Shown: positions 14,236 through 22,922, counted from the stretch's first letter. The stretch: 64,000 nt of DNA from DASRQK01 sp964436635 (GCA_964436635.1 CAYTDM010000010.1:5392-69391), one strand, 5' to 3'. Translations and numbers: made by a program. The notes: generated by a model from the sequence alone, not told the origin.

Positions 14236-15954
14236 TTATTTTCCTTCCTGAAAGGCCTTCAAACCAGTCTCTAAAAATTGAATATAATTTTGAATGTCCT
14301 CGTTGTAAGCCTCCGCAGGAACTAATTGATTCCCATCATGATCGACGATGACATAATACGGTTGGGCATTGGTGCCAAATCGCTCCGCTTGGAAATCCGA
14401 CCATTTTTGACCGACCCAACGAATATTTTTCCCGCTGAATGTAGACGTGTATTTTTCGCTTTCTTCTAATGGCGTGCGATCGTCTACATATAAAGACGCA
14501 ATCACAAATTCTTCATTTAATAAGCGAAGTACGGTAGGGTCTGGCCACACGGACTCTTCCATTTTTCTACAGTTCACGCAGGTCCAACCCGTAAAATCTA
14601 TTAGTACAGGTTTGTTTACTTGCTTCGCAAATTCTAACGCTTGCTCGTAATCATAGAAAGCGTCCAACCCGTGTGGAGCTTGATGACGATCGCTTTTGTA
14701 TTTTTTCTTAACCGAACGGCTGTCATCACTACTTAAGGCAGAGAAATTTGTGCCTTGTACAGGTCCAATCTGATGTTGATGTAGGTTGAAATCCTGCGTG
14801 GTCGAAGGAGGTAGCCAAGCACTTAAGCCTTTTAATGGAGCACCCCATAAACCCGGAACCATGTAAACGGTAAAAGATAAGACCACAATGGCGAAAAACA
14901 ACCTTGGTATCGAAATAAATTTCACTTCGCTATCATGTGAAAACCGTAATTTGCCCAATAAATACAAGCCAAATAACCCAAAAATCACAATCCACAGGGC
15001 TAAGAATATTTCACGATCTAAAATACCCCAGTGGTATGCCAAATCCACATTGGATAAAAATTTCAACGCCAAGGCCAGCTCTAAGAAGCCTAAAGAAACC
15101 TTTACAGAATTTAACCATCCACCCGATTTTGGCATCTCTTTTAACAAGAATGGGAAGAAAGCAAAAATCATGAATGGAATCGCCAAGGCTACTGAAAACC
15201 CTAACATTCCGACCGCTGGCCCTAAAAGTGCCCCTTCTGCCACGGCTTCCACTAAAAGATAGCCTATAATCGGCCCCGTACAAGAAAATGAAACCAATGC
15301 AAGGGTAAAGGCCATAAAAAACAAGCCAACCATGCCCCCTTTATTGGACTTTTCATCCATTTTATTTACAAATCTTGATGGCAATGTGATCTCAAAAGCC
15401 CCAAGAAATGAAACCGCAAAGACCAAAATGATCAAGAAAAACAATAGGTTAAACCAAGCACTGCTGGCCGCCTCGTTCAATGCCGATGCGCCAAACAATA
15501 AGGTCACGATCATCCCCAAAGCGACATAGATCACAATAATAAATAATCCATATAGCAATGAATTAAGTACTCCTTTTGTTCTGGATCCGCTTTGTTTTGT
15601 GAAAAACGAAACCGTTAAAGGCACCATAGGATAGATGCAGGGCATCAAAAATGCTGCGAATCCCCCAATTAATCCCGCAATAAAAATCCCCCAAAGTGAA
15701 CGGGGGCTGTTATTCATATCCTTATTGCTCGAATTTTCTGAAGTAGCTTCGGTGATGGAATCGTTTACATCAGATTCAATCGCTTCGCCACTGGTGTCAG
15801 TTGCATCATCAAAGACGACATCATCAAAGCTAAATAAGGTGTCTACTACTTCCACTTCTTCTTGAAAAGCGAATAAGTTTGACGGTTGGCTTACTACAAA
15901 AACAGCCACTAAAAATGCAATTAGTACGGGTACAAATTGGGCAGGTCTCCTCAT
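14236..15954 (-). CDS. dsbD: DsbD-like thiol:disulfide interchange protein (membrane and thioredoxin parts)
   Basis: An inner-membrane protein of 572 residues. A signal sequence and an acidic region of about 70 residues precede the eight-helix DsbD beta domain with its paired membrane cysteines (FLMPCIYPMVPLTVSFF and SFSCTGPIIGYLL). The C-terminal thioredoxin domain has a CVNC active site (TGWTCVNCRKME). It carries electrons from cytoplasmic thioredoxin to periplasmic partners. The N-terminal alpha domain of classical DsbD is missing here but is encoded by the next upstream gene, so the protein is split into two genes that should work together. Confidence 0.9.
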   Translation of the reverse strand: MRRPAQFVPVLIAFLVAVFVVSQPSNLFAFQEEVEVVDTLFSFDDVVFDDATDTSGEAIESDVNDSITEATSENSSNKDMNNSPRSLWGIFIAGLIGGFAAFLMPCIYPMVPLTVSFFTKQSGSRTKGVLNSLLYGLFIIVIYVALGMIVTLLFGASALNEAASSAWFNLLFFLIILVFAVSFLGAFEITLPSRFVNKMDEKSNKGGMVGLFFMAFTLALVSFSCTGPIIGYLLVEAVAEGALLGPAVGMLGFSVALAIPFMIFAFFPFLLKEMPKSGGWLNSVKVSLGFLELALALKFLSNVDLAYHWGILDREIFLALWIVIFGLFGLYLLGKLRFSHDSEVKFISIPRLFFAIVVLSFTVYMVPGLWGAPLKGLSAWLPPSTTQDFNLHQHQIGPVQGTNFSALSSDDSRSVKKKYKSDRHQAPHGLDAFYDYEQALEFAKQVNKPVLIDFTGWTCVNCRKMEESVWPDPTVLRLLNEEFVIASLYVDDRTPLEESEKYTSTFSGKNIRWVGQKWSDFQAERFGTNAQPYYVIVDHDGNQLVPAEAYNEDIQNYIQFLETGLKAFQEGK

Positions 15955-15995
15955 GAAACGAAAATAATAAAGTAGTTACTGGGTGATTTGAATGA

Positions 15996-16445
15996 TTACT
16001 TAATGGTAATGACAAATGGCACTTCATCTGGTGGAAGACATTGCTCCGCATCACAGGCCATAAATTCTACCACACCCCGCACAGTGGCTTGTCCTTTATT
16101 TAATTTAACACGTTGTTGGAATACCACTTCGGTGTTATGATAAGCCACGTCCATTTGGAAGACTTCTTCCCATTTCGACTTTGGCTTCGGCTCATTGGTT
16201 TTTCCGACTAATGAGTAATCTGCTGATTTGTTGAAATTGAAAGACGTTTTAATCGGCCCACCGTCTTCCACATTCATGGAATAAATGTGCCAACCCTTAT
16301 CAATTTTTGCCTTCATAAAGATAACGGCTTCTTTGTCGTTGATTTTTTTCGAACCAAACTCCCATTTAACAGGCTTCAAAATTTGCGAAAACGCACTTGA
16401 ACAACCGATTAAAACCATCACAATCACTAAAGAAAAGTTTTTCAT
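15996..16445 (-). CDS. DsbD alpha-domain protein (periplasmic)
   Basis: A 149-residue exported protein; MKNFSLVIVMVLIGCSSAFSQ is a signal peptide, possibly a lipoprotein signal at the Cys. The mature part matches the N-terminal DsbD/DsbC-corrector domain, ending in the redox pair ACDAEQCLPP, the counterpart of the DsbD alpha-domain cysteines. It should receive electrons from the membrane DsbD encoded 41 bases downstream and pass them to periplasmic clients. Gene order and the missing alpha domain next door support the pairing. Confidence 0.85.
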   Translation of the reverse strand: MKNFSLVIVMVLIGCSSAFSQILKPVKWEFGSKKINDKEAVIFMKAKIDKGWHIYSMNVEDGGPIKTSFNFNKSADYSLVGKTNEPKPKSKWEEVFQMDVAYHNTEVVFQQRVKLNKGQATVRGVVEFMACDAEQCLPPDEVPFVITIK

Positions 16446-16487
16446 ATTTTTTAATGTATAGCGCTATTTATAATTAATAATTCTCTT

Positions 16488-16510
16488 TGATTCATCCTAT
16501 TTATGAATCA
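16488..16510. repeat. 8-bp inverted repeat between mlaF and the DsbD alpha gene
   Basis: TGATTCAT (16488-16495) and ATGAATCA (16503-16510) are exact reverse complements with a 7-base spacer. It lies upstream of the DsbD alpha gene, between it and the end of the mlaF-like gene. There is no T-run, so an operator is as likely as a weak terminator. Confidence 0.5.
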
Positions 16511-16566
16511 TGCTAAAATACAATCATCCTTATAATAGGACACCCAGAAGGAAGAAAGGTTTAAAG

Positions 16567-17319
16567 CTAAAAGTTTTTTCTTGCCGCAGCCATAAATGGA
16601 CTTGCAAACACAAAGTTATTCAGTTCAGCGATGTCTGTATGGGCGATTTCTTTGTTGGAGCCTTCCCACCATTTCTTTCCCTTATACAAAAATAGTATTT
16701 TATCGCCAATTCCCATAACTGAATTCATATCGTGCGTAACGACAACGGTGGTGCATTGAAGTTCTGTCGTGATGTCCCGAATGAGTTCATCGATCAAAAT
16801 CGCCGTTTCTGGGTCTAATCCTGAATTTGGTTCATCCACAAATAAATATTTTGGATTCATGCTGATCGCTCGCGCAATGCCCACTCGTTTTTTCATACCA
16901 CCAGATAGTTCGGCGGGATATAAATGATTCTGGCCAGCTAAATTCACCCTTTCTAAACAATAGTTTACGCGTTCAAGTTTTTGCTCACGCGACTCATCGG
17001 TAAACATTTCCAGGGGAAATAAAATATTCTGTTCCACGGTCATGGAATCAAAAAGAGCGGAGTTCTGAAATAACATGCCGATTTCTTTTCGGATCGGGAT
17101 GCGTTCTTCAAAACCCAGTGCAGAGAAGGCTTGATCGTCAAAATACACTTGACCTTCATCGGGGGCGTGCAATCCCACCATACATTTTACCAAAGTGCTT
17201 TTTCCAGAGCCAGAACCGCCAATAATCAAGCTAATTTCGCCCGGTTGAAAATCTGCGTCTATGCCTTTTAACACGTGGTTGTCACCAAAAGATTTATGTA
17301 TATTTTCTATTTTTATCAT
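16567..17319 (-). CDS. mlaF: MlaF-like lipid transport ABC ATPase
   Basis: A 250-residue ABC ATPase of the Mla/Ttg2A type. Walker A is GGSGSGKSTLVKC, the signature is LSGGMKKRVGIARAI, Walker B is YLFVDEPNSGLDP and the H-loop is VVTHDM. The LSGGM form and the partner permease directly upstream (24-base gap) identify it as the ATPase of an MlaFE complex, which moves phospholipids between the outer and inner membranes. The substrate-binding MlaD protein is not in the neighbourhood and must lie elsewhere. C-terminal residues FASPFMAAARKNF are poorly conserved. Confidence 0.88.
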   Translation of the reverse strand: MIKIENIHKSFGDNHVLKGIDADFQPGEISLIIGGSGSGKSTLVKCMVGLHAPDEGQVYFDDQAFSALGFEERIPIRKEIGMLFQNSALFDSMTVEQNILFPLEMFTDESREQKLERVNYCLERVNLAGQNHLYPAELSGGMKKRVGIARAISMNPKYLFVDEPNSGLDPETAILIDELIRDITTELQCTTVVVTHDMNSVMGIGDKILFLYKGKKWWEGSNKEIAHTDIAELNNFVFASPFMAAARKNF

Positions 17320-17343
17320 GGTAGCCGCTTCGCAAATTTGAAC

Positions 17344-18078
17344 TTATAACATGAGCGCTGTAATCACATAATCGGATGCTAAGATCGCAATACACCCGAT
17401 TACCACCGATTTAGTGCTTGCTTGCCCCACTTCTAATGCTCCTCCACGCACATAAAAACCTTTATACGCAGGAATCGATGTAATGATAAAGCCGAATACC
17501 ACCGCTTTTACCATGGCTACAGAAACAGTAAAGCCGTTAAAATTATCTGTTATTCCGTTGATGTAATCGGTCGGAGTGACGGCTCCTGAAAGAGCTCCTC
17601 CTATCAATCCGCCAGTGATTGCGCAAGCAATCGCTACGATGACTAAGGCAGGAATCATGATGACCCCAGCCAAAATTTTTGGAAGAATCAAATATCCAGG
17701 AGCATTGATGCCCATGATTTCCAAGGCGTCAATCTGTTCAGTGACCCGCATGGAGCCGATTTGGGACGAAATCGAGGACCCTACTTTTCCCATGAGTACC
17801 AAGGCTGAAATGGTCGGGCCTAATTCCAGAATATTCGAATCGCGATTGATTTGTCCAATCACGGAGGTGGGAATTAAGTCTGAAACGAGCTGGAAAGCAA
17901 TTTGCATGGTCATTACCGCACCGATAAAGGTGGAAATAATTACGATGAGGCCTAAGGAACCGATCCCAATTTCATCCATTTCATGCATGATTTCCTTCCA
18001 ATAAATTCGCCACTTTTCAGGCCGTTTGAAAACGGATTTTAATAGCAAGATATATTGGCCGAAATGGTTAAAAAACAT
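17344..18078 (-). CDS. mlaE: MlaE-family lipid ABC transporter permease
   Basis: A 244-residue inner-membrane permease of the MlaE family with five or six helices. VIISTFIGAVMTMQIAFQL, the highly conserved cytoplasmic stretch GKVGSSISSQIGSMRVTEQI, and EQIDALEIMGINAPGYL are family signatures. It forms the channel part of the Mla phospholipid transporter with the ATPase encoded downstream. A minus-strand TAAGTTTG box at 18102-18109 lies 24 bases before the start codon and forms a palindrome with the box of the divergent SDR gene. Confidence 0.9.
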   Translation of the reverse strand: MFFNHFGQYILLLKSVFKRPEKWRIYWKEIMHEMDEIGIGSLGLIVIISTFIGAVMTMQIAFQLVSDLIPTSVIGQINRDSNILELGPTISALVLMGKVGSSISSQIGSMRVTEQIDALEIMGINAPGYLILPKILAGVIMIPALVIVAIACAITGGLIGGALSGAVTPTDYINGITDNFNGFTVSVAMVKAVVFGFIITSIPAYKGFYVRGGALEVGQASTKSVVIGCIAILASDYVITALML

Positions 18079-18098
18079 AGTATGCCTTGTTCTTATTA

Positions 18099-18130
18099 TT
18101 GCAAACTTAATTAAAATTTATCTAAGTTTG
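18099..18130 (+). promoter_or_regulatory. Promoter of the SDR gene
   Basis: TTG at 18099-18101, 21 bases, then TAAGTTTG at 18123-18130, fits the Bacteroidota promoter pattern. The ATG follows at 18160. Confidence 0.5.
18102..18109 (-). promoter_or_regulatory. -7 box of mlaE (minus strand)
   Basis: CAAACTTA on the plus strand reads TAAGTTTG on the minus strand, 24 bases before the mlaE start at 18078. It is the mirror image of the divergent box at 18123-18130. Confidence 0.5.
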
Positions 18131-18159
18131 AATCAAAGAAAATTAAAATAACACAAGGA

Positions 18160-18891
18160 ATGGCTGATTTAGAAACAGGAAATAAGCGAATTGCGTTCAT
18201 TACAGGTGCTACCAGGGGGATCGGGCGGGCCATTGCAGAGGCCTTTGCTGCTTCAGGAATTGATTTATTATTGGTGGCTCGGAATGAATCGGATTTATTG
18301 ACCATGCAAATAACTTTGCGCGAGCAACACCCGGGCATTCAAATAGAAGTATTGGTGGCTGATTTAAGCGACTTGGCCGAGATTCAACGCGTGGGCGATT
18401 GGGTTGTGCCTAAATCTCCTAACATTTTTATTAGTAATGCAGCTGTTTTTAGACCGGTTTCCCTTTTAAATGAAGATGATGCAGATTTTTTACCCCAGTT
18501 TTATCTGAATTATTATGCTGCCCATTTCTTAAGCATTCGCATTGCGCGGCAAATGAAGCAGTCGGCTCAGGGTCACATCTTTATGATTGGATCTACTGCT
18601 AGCCGTCAGCCCGTGAAGGCAGGGACTTATACTGTAACAAAGTTCGCATTGAAAGGTCTAACATTTGTACTGCGAGAGGAACTGCGCTTGTACGGTGTAA
18701 AGGTCACTGAAATCGTGCCTGGATCGACAAGAACTTCGTCTTGGGACGGTACGAATTACGAAGAGGAGCGTTTTGTAAAACCTGAAGAGATCGCGAAGTC
18801 GGTGCTGTTATGTTTGGAAATGAGCGAACAAACAAATGTAGAAGAGCTCATTATAAAACCTCAGCAGGGAAATATTTTCACCGATTGTTAA
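18160..18891 (+). CDS. Short-chain dehydrogenase/reductase
   Basis: A 243-residue classical SDR oxidoreductase. ITGATRGIGRAIAEAFA is the NAD(P)-binding glycine motif, FISNAAVF stands for the NNAG strand, IGSTASRQP supplies the catalytic serine and YTVTKFALKGL the YxxxK pair. VTEIVPGSTRTSSW follows as usual. The arginine after the TGA motif suggests NADP preference. The substrate cannot be told; the C-terminal part resembles 3-ketoacyl or sepiapterin-reductase-like members. It is divergent from mlaE and 54 bases upstream of the PspC gene. Confidence 0.85.
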   Translation: MADLETGNKRIAFITGATRGIGRAIAEAFAASGIDLLLVARNESDLLTMQITLREQHPGIQIEVLVADLSDLAEIQRVGDWVVPKSPNIFISNAAVFRPVSLLNEDDADFLPQFYLNYYAAHFLSIRIARQMKQSAQGHIFMIGSTASRQPVKAGTYTVTKFALKGLTFVLREELRLYGVKVTEIVPGSTRTSSWDGTNYEEERFVKPEEIAKSVLLCLEMSEQTNVEELIIKPQQGNIFTDC

Positions 18892-18945
18892 TCCCATAAG
18901 GAAGCAAAAGCATTTATACACGTTTATTAATTAAAAATTGGAACC

Positions 18946-19710
18946 ATGAAAAAGCGATTATTTAGATACAAAGAAGAGGGAGCACTTTCCGGCGTCTGTG
19001 CGGGAATTGGGGTCTATTTTGATGTGGACAAAACTTGGATTCGACTGGCTTTTGTGGTGAGTGTGATTTTTTCTTCTATGTTGGGATTGGGGATGTTGGG
19101 CCCGATATTATACATCATTCTTTGGGTGGTATTGCCTGTCAAATATGCTCCTTCAGGACTGCAGGATGGCCAGAGAAGTCAACAGGACGGGTATTCAGGC
19201 TACGAAGATTACGATGTAGATTACCGGGTCGATGGTTCGGGGAGTTCAGGTAAATCTGGAGGCTCAGGGAATTCATGGGATTGGGGTGATTCGAACTCTT
19301 GGAGCTGGGGTTGTTCAGGGCAAAACTCTCGAAAAAAGCAAAATGAAGATCGATTTATGGCAGGTATGATCCTGATTATTATTGGTTTATTTTTTCTGCT
19401 GAATCAATTAAATATCGTGAACTTTCGTGACTATATTGGTTACTGGCCTGTTTTATTGATGATTAGTGGGGTATATACGTTTTATACAGGATTTTTTGAC
19501 CGAGAAGACGATTATCAAGTGCGCAATGAAGCGATTAGAAAAAAGGAAACGGTGAGAGATAATGAAACGGTGAGCGATAATGAAACGGTGAGAGAGAAAG
19601 AAGCCATGGATGAAAAAGAAACCATGGATGAAAAAGAAACTATTAATAAAGAAGTGGATGATTCAGCTTCAGCAACAGATTTAGAATCGGACACCAATAA
19701 ATCAGAATAA
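18946..19710 (+). CDS. PspC-domain membrane protein with hexapeptide-repeat tail
   Basis: Residues 1-60 form a PspC domain (LFRYKEEGALSGVCAGIGVYFDVDKTWIRLAF, then a membrane helix), found in phage-shock and envelope-stress proteins. A Ser/Gly/Trp-rich linker follows (about 75-135, including WDWGDSNSWSWG). Two more membrane helices (FMAGMILIIIGLFFLLNQL, YWPVLLMISGVYTFYTG) match the LiaF/DUF5668 membrane part. The C-terminal tail is six hexapeptides of the type ETVRDN. It starts a tight three-gene run: the next ATG lies one base after its stop. An envelope-sensing role is inferred from the domains. Confidence 0.75.
   Translation: MKKRLFRYKEEGALSGVCAGIGVYFDVDKTWIRLAFVVSVIFSSMLGLGMLGPILYIILWVVLPVKYAPSGLQDGQRSQQDGYSGYEDYDVDYRVDGSGSSGKSGGSGNSWDWGDSNSWSWGCSGQNSRKKQNEDRFMAGMILIIIGLFFLLNQLNIVNFRDYIGYWPVLLMISGVYTFYTGFFDREDDYQVRNEAIRKKETVRDNETVSDNETVREKEAMDEKETMDEKETINKEVDDSASATDLESDTNKSE
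19546..19653 (+). repeat. Six 18-bp units in the pspC tail
   Basis: Six units encode ETVRDN, ETVSDN, ETVREK, EAMDEK, ETMDEK and ETINKE. This is the same unit length as the first repeat in ogt, but the sequence is unrelated. Confidence 0.85.
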
Positions 19711-19711
19711 T

Positions 19712-20662
19712 ATGAATAGGGAAAAAGTTATTTGGGGAATTGCACTATTTTGTGTGGGCCTCATTTTGTTACTTAGTAATCTGGATTTGTTAGATTTTCA
19801 TTGGAGATCCGTTTTTCGGATGTGGCCATTGATTATCATCATTGTGGGCGTAAATTTGCTCTTTTCTAAATCCAAAGTTGGTAAAACCGTTTCTGTTTTG
19901 ATCACTGTTTTATGTTTAGGCTGGTTGGTTTATGTAGGGGCAAATCCAGCGCAGTCTGAAAAGTGGCAGTTTTCTAATCGAGGTAAAGATTGGGGGGGGG
20001 CTTCTGAGAGTGGGAATCGCCGGGTAACGAAGAATTACTTATCACACGAGTTTTTGGCCACTACCGAAAAAGCTAATTTAGAAATCCGCGGAGGGGCTGT
20101 TGAATATAAAATCGAAAAGGCAGATCCTGCGCAATTATTTTGGTCGGAGATTGAAAGTGTGGTTGGTGCACACGAATTGAATGTGAACCAGACCGATTCA
20201 AGCGCACGCCTGTTGTTTACGATGAAGGAGCAGACGAGAAAAAGCGATTGGAATTTTCGGAACGAAAAAAACGAAGCGATCATTCGATTACATCCAGCGC
20301 CGGTGTGGAATCTTCAGTTAAACATGGGGGCTGGCACGGCAGAATTCGATTTGCGCTCTTACAAAGTGGCTAAATTAGACATGAATTGTGGAGCTGCTTC
20401 TATTGAAGTGAAGTTAGGTGAACCCGTGGGGCATAGCGAGGTCACGGTAGAAAGTGGCGCGGCATCTGTAGACATCGAAATTCCTGCGAACGTTCCTTGT
20501 AAGATCTATGTAAAATCAGCGCTGTCTGGAAAGACTTTCAAAGGATTTCAGAAGCAAGCAGATGGATCTTATACGACTCCAGGGTATGCTGAACAATCCG
20601 AACGTTATACGATCCATTTAAGAGGCGGTGTCAGTTCATTCTCAGTGAAAATAGACGATTAA
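19712..20662 (+). CDS. LiaF-like membrane protein (toastrack domain)
   Basis: A 316-residue protein with two N-terminal membrane helix pairs (VIWGIALFCVGLILLLSNL, MWPLIIIIVGVNLLF, VLITVLCLGWLVYVG) as in LiaF/DUF5668. From about residue 110 it is a beta-rich domain with repeating glycine/alanine-centred strands (LEIRGGAVEYKIE, LNMGAGTAEFDL, MNCGAASIEVKL, VESGAASVDIEI), the toastrack type of fold. Proteins of this kind modulate cell-envelope stress responses in other bacteria; the target here is unknown. It directly follows the PspC gene and precedes an RDD protein. Confidence 0.7.
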   Translation: MNREKVIWGIALFCVGLILLLSNLDLLDFHWRSVFRMWPLIIIIVGVNLLFSKSKVGKTVSVLITVLCLGWLVYVGANPAQSEKWQFSNRGKDWGGASESGNRRVTKNYLSHEFLATTEKANLEIRGGAVEYKIEKADPAQLFWSEIESVVGAHELNVNQTDSSARLLFTMKEQTRKSDWNFRNEKNEAIIRLHPAPVWNLQLNMGAGTAEFDLRSYKVAKLDMNCGAASIEVKLGEPVGHSEVTVESGAASVDIEIPANVPCKIYVKSALSGKTFKGFQKQADGSYTTPGYAEQSERYTIHLRGGVSSFSVKIDD

Positions 20663-20680
20663 TTTCTGCATATTTGTATC

Positions 20681-21307
20681 ATGACGAAAGATTGGGGATC
20701 TGAAACATATTACGTTGTAAAAGGGGGAAAACCTTCCGGGCCCTTTTCATTGAAGGAACTAAAAGACCTTCAAATCAGTCCTTTGGACTTTGTGAAAACA
20801 CCGGATATGCCAGAATTTAAAGAATTAAGGGAGATTCCATCTTTAAGCATCTTATTAGGACAAAAACCGCATGTGACTGCCCCGCAATATTTTGCGACTT
20901 TAGATGTGCGCTTGGTGGCTTGGGGAATCGATTTTTTTATCGCCGTATTTATGTATATGATATTCGTCGTTGCCTATTTAGTGGGCACCGAAGCGGATGA
21001 TCCCCAACGCATTCCTACTATTATAGTCGGTTTTTTGTCGGTCCCTGTTTTAAAGTTTTTATTTAGCAGCATCCTGGAAGGTTCCGACCTACAAGCTTCT
21101 CCGGGTAAATTATTAATTGGGATAAAAGTTTGCGATTCAGATGGAGGAAAATTGAGTTTTGCGCAAGCGTTTTGGCGTAATTTTTCGAAGCTCTCAGGCG
21201 TATTAAGTCTTGGCGTTGGGTTTTTTATGGGTTTTTTTGATCGCAAACAACGTTGTCTACATGATCGTATCGCCGGAACTCTGGTCATAAAAAGTCGCCT
21301 CATTTAA
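20681..21307 (+). CDS. GYF_2-RDD membrane protein
   Basis: A 208-residue protein. The first 60 residues form a GYF_2 domain (YYVVKGGKPSGPFSLKELKDL), a fold that binds proline-rich peptides in other contexts. The rest is an RDD domain (VRLVAWGIDFFIAVFMYMI, SPGKLLIGIKVCDSDGG, QAFWRNFSKL, DRKQRCLHDRIAGT) with three membrane helices. Function unknown; some RDD proteins have been linked to ion exchange. It is the last gene of the PspC/LiaF-like run. Its final codons and stop lie inside the terminator hairpin of the convergent pyk gene. Confidence 0.75.
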   Translation: MTKDWGSETYYVVKGGKPSGPFSLKELKDLQISPLDFVKTPDMPEFKELREIPSLSILLGQKPHVTAPQYFATLDVRLVAWGIDFFIAVFMYMIFVVAYLVGTEADDPQRIPTIIVGFLSVPVLKFLFSSILEGSDLQASPGKLLIGIKVCDSDGGKLSFAQAFWRNFSKLSGVLSLGVGFFMGFFDRKQRCLHDRIAGTLVIKSRLI

Positions 21308-21322
21308 TTCGATGAGGCGACT
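21287..21322 (-). terminator. Terminator of pyk, embedded in the RDD gene end
   Basis: AGTCGCCTCAT (21293-21303) and ATGAGGCGACT (21312-21322) form a perfect 11-bp stem with an 8-base loop. Read on the minus strand the stem is followed by TTTTTA. It therefore terminates pyk, which ends at 21375. The last two codons and the stop of the RDD gene lie within the hairpin. Confidence 0.85.
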
Positions 21323-21374
21323 AGAAAAGCCAAAATGGCAATTTGGCGTCTTTTAAAAGCTGTTTTCCTGTAAT

Positions 21375-22826
21375 TTATTCTACCACCGTAACCTTAATGG
21401 TATTGGTTTTCCCTTTTCGATGTAATGGTGTAGATGCGGTGTTGATTACTATCTGCCCTGATTCCACCAAATTCTTTTCTTTAAGGAGGCTGTTCACATC
21501 GTTAATACTGCCGTCGGTGCTTTCAAATTTGTCATAGAAAAATGCACGAACTCCCCAAAGTAAACTTAAGGTGGTTAATAGTTGACGATTTCCGGTAAAG
21601 ATAAATATGTCCGCATTTGGACGGTAACTTGAAATTTCGAATCCGGTATATCCAGATGAAGTCATGGCTACAATCGCTGCAGCGTTCGTGTATTCTGCCA
21701 AATAAATGGAAGAACCGCAAATTGCGTCTGGAATTCTAGAGCTATGGTTTTGCTCGGTAGTTTTGTTTATGTAATATGGATACGATGTTTTTTCAACATG
21801 CTGAATCACTTTACACATCGTTTCAATGACTATTTCTGGGAACTCTCCGACTGAGGTTTCGCCGCTAAGCATGACTGCATCCGCGCCATCCATCACAGAG
21901 TTTGCCACATCGTTCACTTCTGCACGTGTCGGCCTTGGTGTGGTAATCATGCTTTCCAACATTTGCGTAGCAATAATAACCGGTTTAGAAGCGTCTCTAC
22001 ACTTTTTAACAATCATTTTTTGAAGAACGGGAACCTCCTCCATCGGCATTTCTACACCTAAATCACCCCGAGCGACCATGATCGCATCGGATGCTGATAT
22101 GATTTCGTCGATGTTGTCAATGGCCTCTGGTTTTTCGATTTTTGCAATCACACGGCTTGTTTTACCGCTTTCTTGAATGATCTTCTTTAGTTGCAAAATG
22201 TCGGCCGCGGTACGCACAAATGACATGGCGATCCAGTCTGCATCGTTCGCTAACGCAAATTCTAAATTAATCAAATCTTCGTCCGTCAAACTTGGAATAG
22301 ACACTTTCGTGTTAGGTAAATTGACCCCTTTTCTTGAAGTTAAAATTCCTCCGTGAACCACTTCGCATTCTACGGTGTCTACAGCGTTTGTAGCGATTAC
22401 ACGCAGCTGAATTTTCCCGTCGTCTAATAAGATGATTTCATCTGCCTTGACGTCTTGCGGAAATTGTTCATAGGTAAGGTATAACTTTTCCTCGTCTCCA
22501 ATGAATTCCGATGAATCTTCGGAAAATTTGGTTAATATATTAATGCGTGATTGGTTTCTTAGGATTGCACCGCCTTCTTTCATCTTGCCTATGCGGATTT
22601 TTGGTCCTTGAAGATCGGCTAAAATGCCCACATTGATGTGTGCGTGTTCTTGGTTAATTTCACGAATGGTTTTAATTAATTTCAAATGGTCTTCGTGTGA
22701 TCCATGAGAAAAATTTAATCTGCATACATCGACGCCAGAGGCAATCATTTGTGTCAGTGTTGATTTGTCAGAAGATGCAGGTCCAAGTGTCGCGACTATT
22801 TTAGTTCTTTTGTGAACTTTATTCAT
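21375..22826 (-). CDS. pyk: Pyruvate kinase
   Basis: A 483-residue pyruvate kinase, the normal length. It converts phosphoenolpyruvate and ADP to pyruvate and ATP, the last step of glycolysis. TKIVATLGPASSDK and CRLNFSHGSHEDH open the barrel; AKIEKPEAIDN contains the catalytic lysine region; VARGDLGVEMPMEEVPVLQK binds metal and phosphate; MLSGETSVGEFPEIVIETM closes the active site. The C-terminal regulatory domain is present. A 7-bp inverted repeat lies 40 bases before the start codon. Its terminator lies at the end of the convergent RDD gene. Confidence 0.95.
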   Translation of the reverse strand: MNKVHKRTKIVATLGPASSDKSTLTQMIASGVDVCRLNFSHGSHEDHLKLIKTIREINQEHAHINVGILADLQGPKIRIGKMKEGGAILRNQSRINILTKFSEDSSEFIGDEEKLYLTYEQFPQDVKADEIILLDDGKIQLRVIATNAVDTVECEVVHGGILTSRKGVNLPNTKVSIPSLTDEDLINLEFALANDADWIAMSFVRTAADILQLKKIIQESGKTSRVIAKIEKPEAIDNIDEIISASDAIMVARGDLGVEMPMEEVPVLQKMIVKKCRDASKPVIIATQMLESMITTPRPTRAEVNDVANSVMDGADAVMLSGETSVGEFPEIVIETMCKVIQHVEKTSYPYYINKTTEQNHSSRIPDAICGSSIYLAEYTNAAAIVAMTSSGYTGFEISSYRPNADIFIFTGNRQLLTTLSLLWGVRAFFYDKFESTDGSINDVNSLLKEKNLVESGQIVINTASTPLHRKGKTNTIKVTVVE

Positions 22827-22865
22827 TAGAATTAATTTTTAATATGGTGGTACAGCTTGCTAATT

Positions 22866-22884
22866 TAGTGTATTTTGTACACTA
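22866..22884. promoter_or_regulatory. Inverted repeat upstream of pyk (possible operator)
   Basis: TAGTGTA (22866-22872) and TACACTA (22878-22884) are exact reverse complements with a 5-base spacer, 40 bases before the pyk start codon. A second small palindrome, GCAAATTTTGC, follows at 22887-22897. The size and position would suit a dimeric regulator. Confidence 0.45.
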
Positions 22885-22922
22885 TTGCAAATTTTGCTAA
22901 AACAATTTAGGTAAACAAATTG

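Noticed and set aside
14236..16445. Broken dsbD gene
   Set aside because: The alpha domain has its own signal peptide and the two genes are complete; a split DsbD is normal for the group.
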